From Trogon surrucura (taxonomy: Eukaryota; Chordata; Aves; Trogoniformes; Trogonidae): DNA of 64,000 nucleotides. Position numbers and translations under genes: made by a program. Location of the stretch: positions 142,704,518 through 142,768,517 of the forward strand of contig CM036617.1 in the NCBI GenBank assembly GCA_020746105.1. The letters run 5' to 3'. The notes beneath the pieces are model-generated. The model ran no database searches. It was not told where the DNA came from and was given only the letters and a program-made list of their open reading frames with translations. Below, piece after piece: positions 60,538 through 64,000 of this stretch. Within the stretch, counting starts at the first letter, position 1. Every line of letters starts with the position of its first letter.

Positions 60538-63500
60538 GAGAAAAAAAATGTTTTACAAACAAGCACTGAGCTTCAGGTAAAATGCCTTTGTTCCCTGCCA
60601 GCTGGAAGGAGAATGTTATTCGGAGGTAAGATAAGGAAGTGATAATCTGCTACTTCTGCTACTTGCAGGAATGACTACTTTCTTTAACAAAGGAAAAGCC
60701 CACATGCGAATAACATTCCCTCTGCCTAACGATTCCATATACTGTAACTATTTGATTGCTTTTTTTTTTTTTCTACAACTCCCCTTTCTGCTCCTTGTGC
60801 TGTGCAGTAAATGCCACCACTAATGAGATAATATCAGTGTGTTTGAGAGCAGACTGACCCTGCTGTTTTCAAGCAGTTTCAACTTCTCGACAGTCAGGAG
60901 CCTGCCTAATGTTTTGTGGCTGCCTCTGGTCATTGACATGGTACAAACTGCCTTATCTCCCTGTGGGAGGGAGGTCATTGCCAAACCCACTGCTACTTGA
61001 CTGGGGAAGAAGGCAGTCTACAGTGATTCAAACACACAGCCTGAGCCAAGCTGAGGGCTTATAACAAATAGCCTAAAATAGCTCCAGTCTGAATATGTTT
61101 CAGTTTTTCTCTGTGTCAACAGATGACATGCATTGTCACAGCACTATGTATGGTTCAAGAGGCTCACTTAAGTATTTTACAGTAAGAAACCCATTGTTTA
61201 GCATTTTTTGCAACTTGGGCACTTTCTCAAATATCCTCCTTTGCTTTTTTGCAAAGCCCTTTCAATGACCCTTTTTATGTCAATGTAAAGCTCAGCTCAC
61301 AAATCAATTGTTCTATTTTTATTTCCAATACTACACTTCCTTCCAGAATGCTGGTAGGATGATGCCGTGCGTTTTGCCACCAACTCTTGCCGAGTTCCCC
61401 AAGAACTCCCTCACTGGGCAGGCAAGCAGAGAAAGTAACAGGAGTTCAAGCAGCATTAGCCCTCTCACCATTAGGACTTTTGGTGTAGAGCATCTGCTCC
61501 ACCAGACTTCAGTAATGTCTGTGCAGCTGACTGTCAGGGATGTCACACAAACAAGCCCAGCAGAATTTGTGGCTTAGGGACGGAGGGAGCACTGAGCCTA
61601 CCATACATGTCAAACTAGAGCTGGCCTGTGTTTCCTAGGGAGTCCAGTTCATCCACAGCTCCCCCGACTCTGTCGACACTTGGCAAGGTTCATCCATCTG
61701 TGACTTCCCAGAGTCAGGACTCACCATGCATGAGCAGCGTGATTAAAATGCAGAATTTCTTTCCAGGATCTCCCATTAACAAGGCTTTCTAGAGCATGGA
61801 ACAAAGTCTCAGACACACAATGCCCACCTCCTCATCTCATCTGTCTCTTCAGAGAGGATTGGGGCCTTCAGCACGAGTAAGGATGGCACAAGATGATCCC
61901 ACCTTTTTTTTTTATTTATTTTGCCAAGTGTTAGTAGAGTGTCTTTCTGCAAAACTGGGGCTCTGACCTACTACTGCAGTATGCTAGAGTACTCTAAGCT
62001 GCTTCTGTCCTTCATATAAAGGAGATATTGGCATCACAGACAACAAAAGCAGACCAAAACTAGCTGCAACGGGCAAATTTCATATACCACAGATACTACC
62101 ATATTACTAAGGCTGAAGTCTGTTCCTGAAGGAGCATCCTACTTCTGTTTAACTCACCTGGAGATATACATGATTAGCCAGGGATATACACTGATCACAT
62201 GTATAAGAATTTTTCACCTTTTACTCTCTTTGGAATGCTTGAAGTACAAAATTGTACCCTGCCTGATATTTTTCCTCCTTCATTACATTTCAGTTTGTTT
62301 TCCCAGGACCTGAATACCAGTGATGTTCACTGCTTCAGCAACTAAAGAACAGTTACGAATGGAAACATTTATTATGTAGAGAACAAAACACCGAAAGAAG
62401 AGCAATAGCAACTGTCACACCAAATTACATGGAATTTGTAGTATAGGGGTAGCACCACTGCAAAACAGATGCTCTTTGCAAGCACTGAGAATTTTAGCTG
62501 TACCACGCCTGCAGCAGTTAAAGAAAGGGACATTCACTTCATAGGTATGGAGAAATTAACAGACTTGCTCTTGGCATCCTTCTCTCTTTCTAGACTGCTA
62601 GTCATAATCCACCTGATTTTACCATAAGACATTAATTTTCTCTTATGAAATTAATTCAAAGGAATTATTTGCATCATTCAAAAGAAGAGAAATAAGCCAA
62701 TGCTTATTTCCACACATTCCACAGGACAGGGAGTGGATCAGGGCTCTGGTGTCACAGACTAGAAGAGTGCAGGTCCTAGTCCTTCGGTGCTGACACCCTG
62801 TTTGCCTGTGGTACAGTCACTTGGGCTTGCTAGAAAATGGGGAACACAGTAAACCCATACCTCGCCATCTCTCGTGAGGGTGCTTAGAGCTAAAATAAAG
62901 GGTACGGGTATGTGCACACACCACAGCCCTGGCTCTCTCTGGTGGTGTTTCCTGGCACACCTGTCCCTGGGACTGAGGCTCCTTGTGGTGGGGCAGGACA
63001 CCTGTGAGGTGGGATACTGAGAAGAAGCCCAAGGCTGGCTGTTTCCTACTGGGGAGGAACAGCAAAACTGTTTTGAGTCAGCTGCAGGTGGGGAGCTGCC
63101 TTTCTTCTCTCTTCGAGGCACTACTAGCTGTTGCTCACAGCACTCATGATCTTGCTGGGGAAACCCTACCAGCAGCTCCAGCCCAGCACGGCAGGGAGGT
63201 ACTTGCTGTTCTCCAGGGAGGGAGAGCTCCATCTTCTCCGTGATATTTTTACATTGCTCTTTGCCAAGCACAACTTGTTGCTCTGGTGAGTGATGCTTTG
63301 GTTCTCTCTTTCCCACTGATGTTGCCCCTCTTGAATATTGTAATTTAGAGCCAGACTCAATAAAAACTCTGCCTACCTGCAACTGTGAAGAAACCTGAGC
63401 CCTGTAAAAGAGACTAAATATTGGGGCAGGGGTCCTCTGCACTGAAATTTACTGAATCTCCCTGATTTAATAGCAGAAAAGGAGCCTTTAAACTGTCATG

Positions 63501-64000
63501 AGTGAAAAAGCAGTATTGTCAATCCACATTTCTCAGGGACTCAGCTGAAACCCATGTTTCCGTGCAGACAGATGTGAGGCACAATGTTTCCAAGACAATT
63601 ACATTCTTCCTTTGGGTAATGTTCAAACATTTTTTTTTCACTAGTCCACTTTTTATTCACTTGTCCACTGTGGAGAGCTTGCTGCAGGGACACTTTTTTA
63701 AAAAGCCAACAATTTATTTTAAAGTTGTTGTTTTGTTTGGTTTTTTTTTTCCCCTCCATCTTTGTACCAAAAATAGATTGTTTCACTACCTACATGAAAG
63801 TAGGTAGAAAATACCACAAAGAGTGATAAGGCACAACAACCTTTTCAGTATGACTGGCAAAGAGGAATCTTTACTATTCTTCAAAGGTACAGTAGTACCA
63901 ACTGACATGATGATTGTAACCTACAGGAAAATAACAGCCTGATCAGAAATTTATCCTCCTGTTTAAAGAATTCAAGTAAACCACTCTCATAAGTAGCTTT

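Larger units (their letters stand above)
58161..64000. other. Unique non-coding DNA to the window end
   Basis: No gene recognised. A minus-strand open frame of 227 codons spans 62759-63442 in a GC-richer patch; its translation matches nothing I know, lacks a domain and shows mixed low-complexity composition. An ancient repeat tail lies at 60.23 kb. The window may cut through an intron or intergenic region at its right edge. Confidence 0.55.

Overview
This window looks like gene-free bird nuclear DNA, either intergenic or deep intronic. I found no protein-coding gene, tRNA, rRNA, CRISPR array or operon. The bird call rests on CR1 LINE fragments with the avian-type 3' end (a stretch reading close to 'gatcttagaggtcttttccaacct' in pieces, followed by copies of an ATTCTGTGA-like octamer). 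It is also supported by low overall repeat content, the absence of young SINEs and only a few very old amniote-wide repeats. Base composition is mostly AT-rich, with a few GC-richer patches near 4.8-5.3, 42.0-42.6, 51.0-52.5 and 62.8-63.3 kb.

Layout: 1-8.7 kb is unique sequence with one decayed ancient repeat (about 1.1 kb), a compound tetranucleotide microsatellite (3.07-3.15 kb) and a GC-richer patch. At 8739-9258 there is a 520-base unbroken pyrimidine tract: 52 perfect TTTCC units, a short transition, 29 perfect TTCCC units and a ragged C/T tail. At 13.34-14.43 kb is a 5'-truncated CR1 LINE carrying a dead reverse transcriptase. From 14.4 to 32.6 kb the sequence is unique, with small tandem duplications, a hairpin and two clusters of regulatory- or splice-like signals (16.2-16.4 and 24.5-24.8 kb). 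From 32.6 to 34.5 kb there is a small CR1 tail, a hAT-like fragment and a MIR-like SINE relic. A third CR1 lies at 42.76-43.19 kb, a hAT-like MITE relic at 45.34-45.53 kb, a second MIR-like relic at 49.4-49.5 kb, a minus-strand CR1 tail at 57.98-58.16 kb and an ancient repeat tail at 60.2 kb.

None of the longer open frames shows a recognisable domain, family motif or supporting exon structure. The longest either lie in the pyrimidine repeat, inside CR1, or in locally stop-poor (pyrimidine- or GC-rich) DNA. The most useful signals are the AAAGG/AAGGG-type repeat (minus-strand reading) and three groups of transcription-factor-like motifs that could mark enhancers. The motif calls come from reading the sequence and need conservation or chromatin data. 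I did not find a new multi-gene biological system here.
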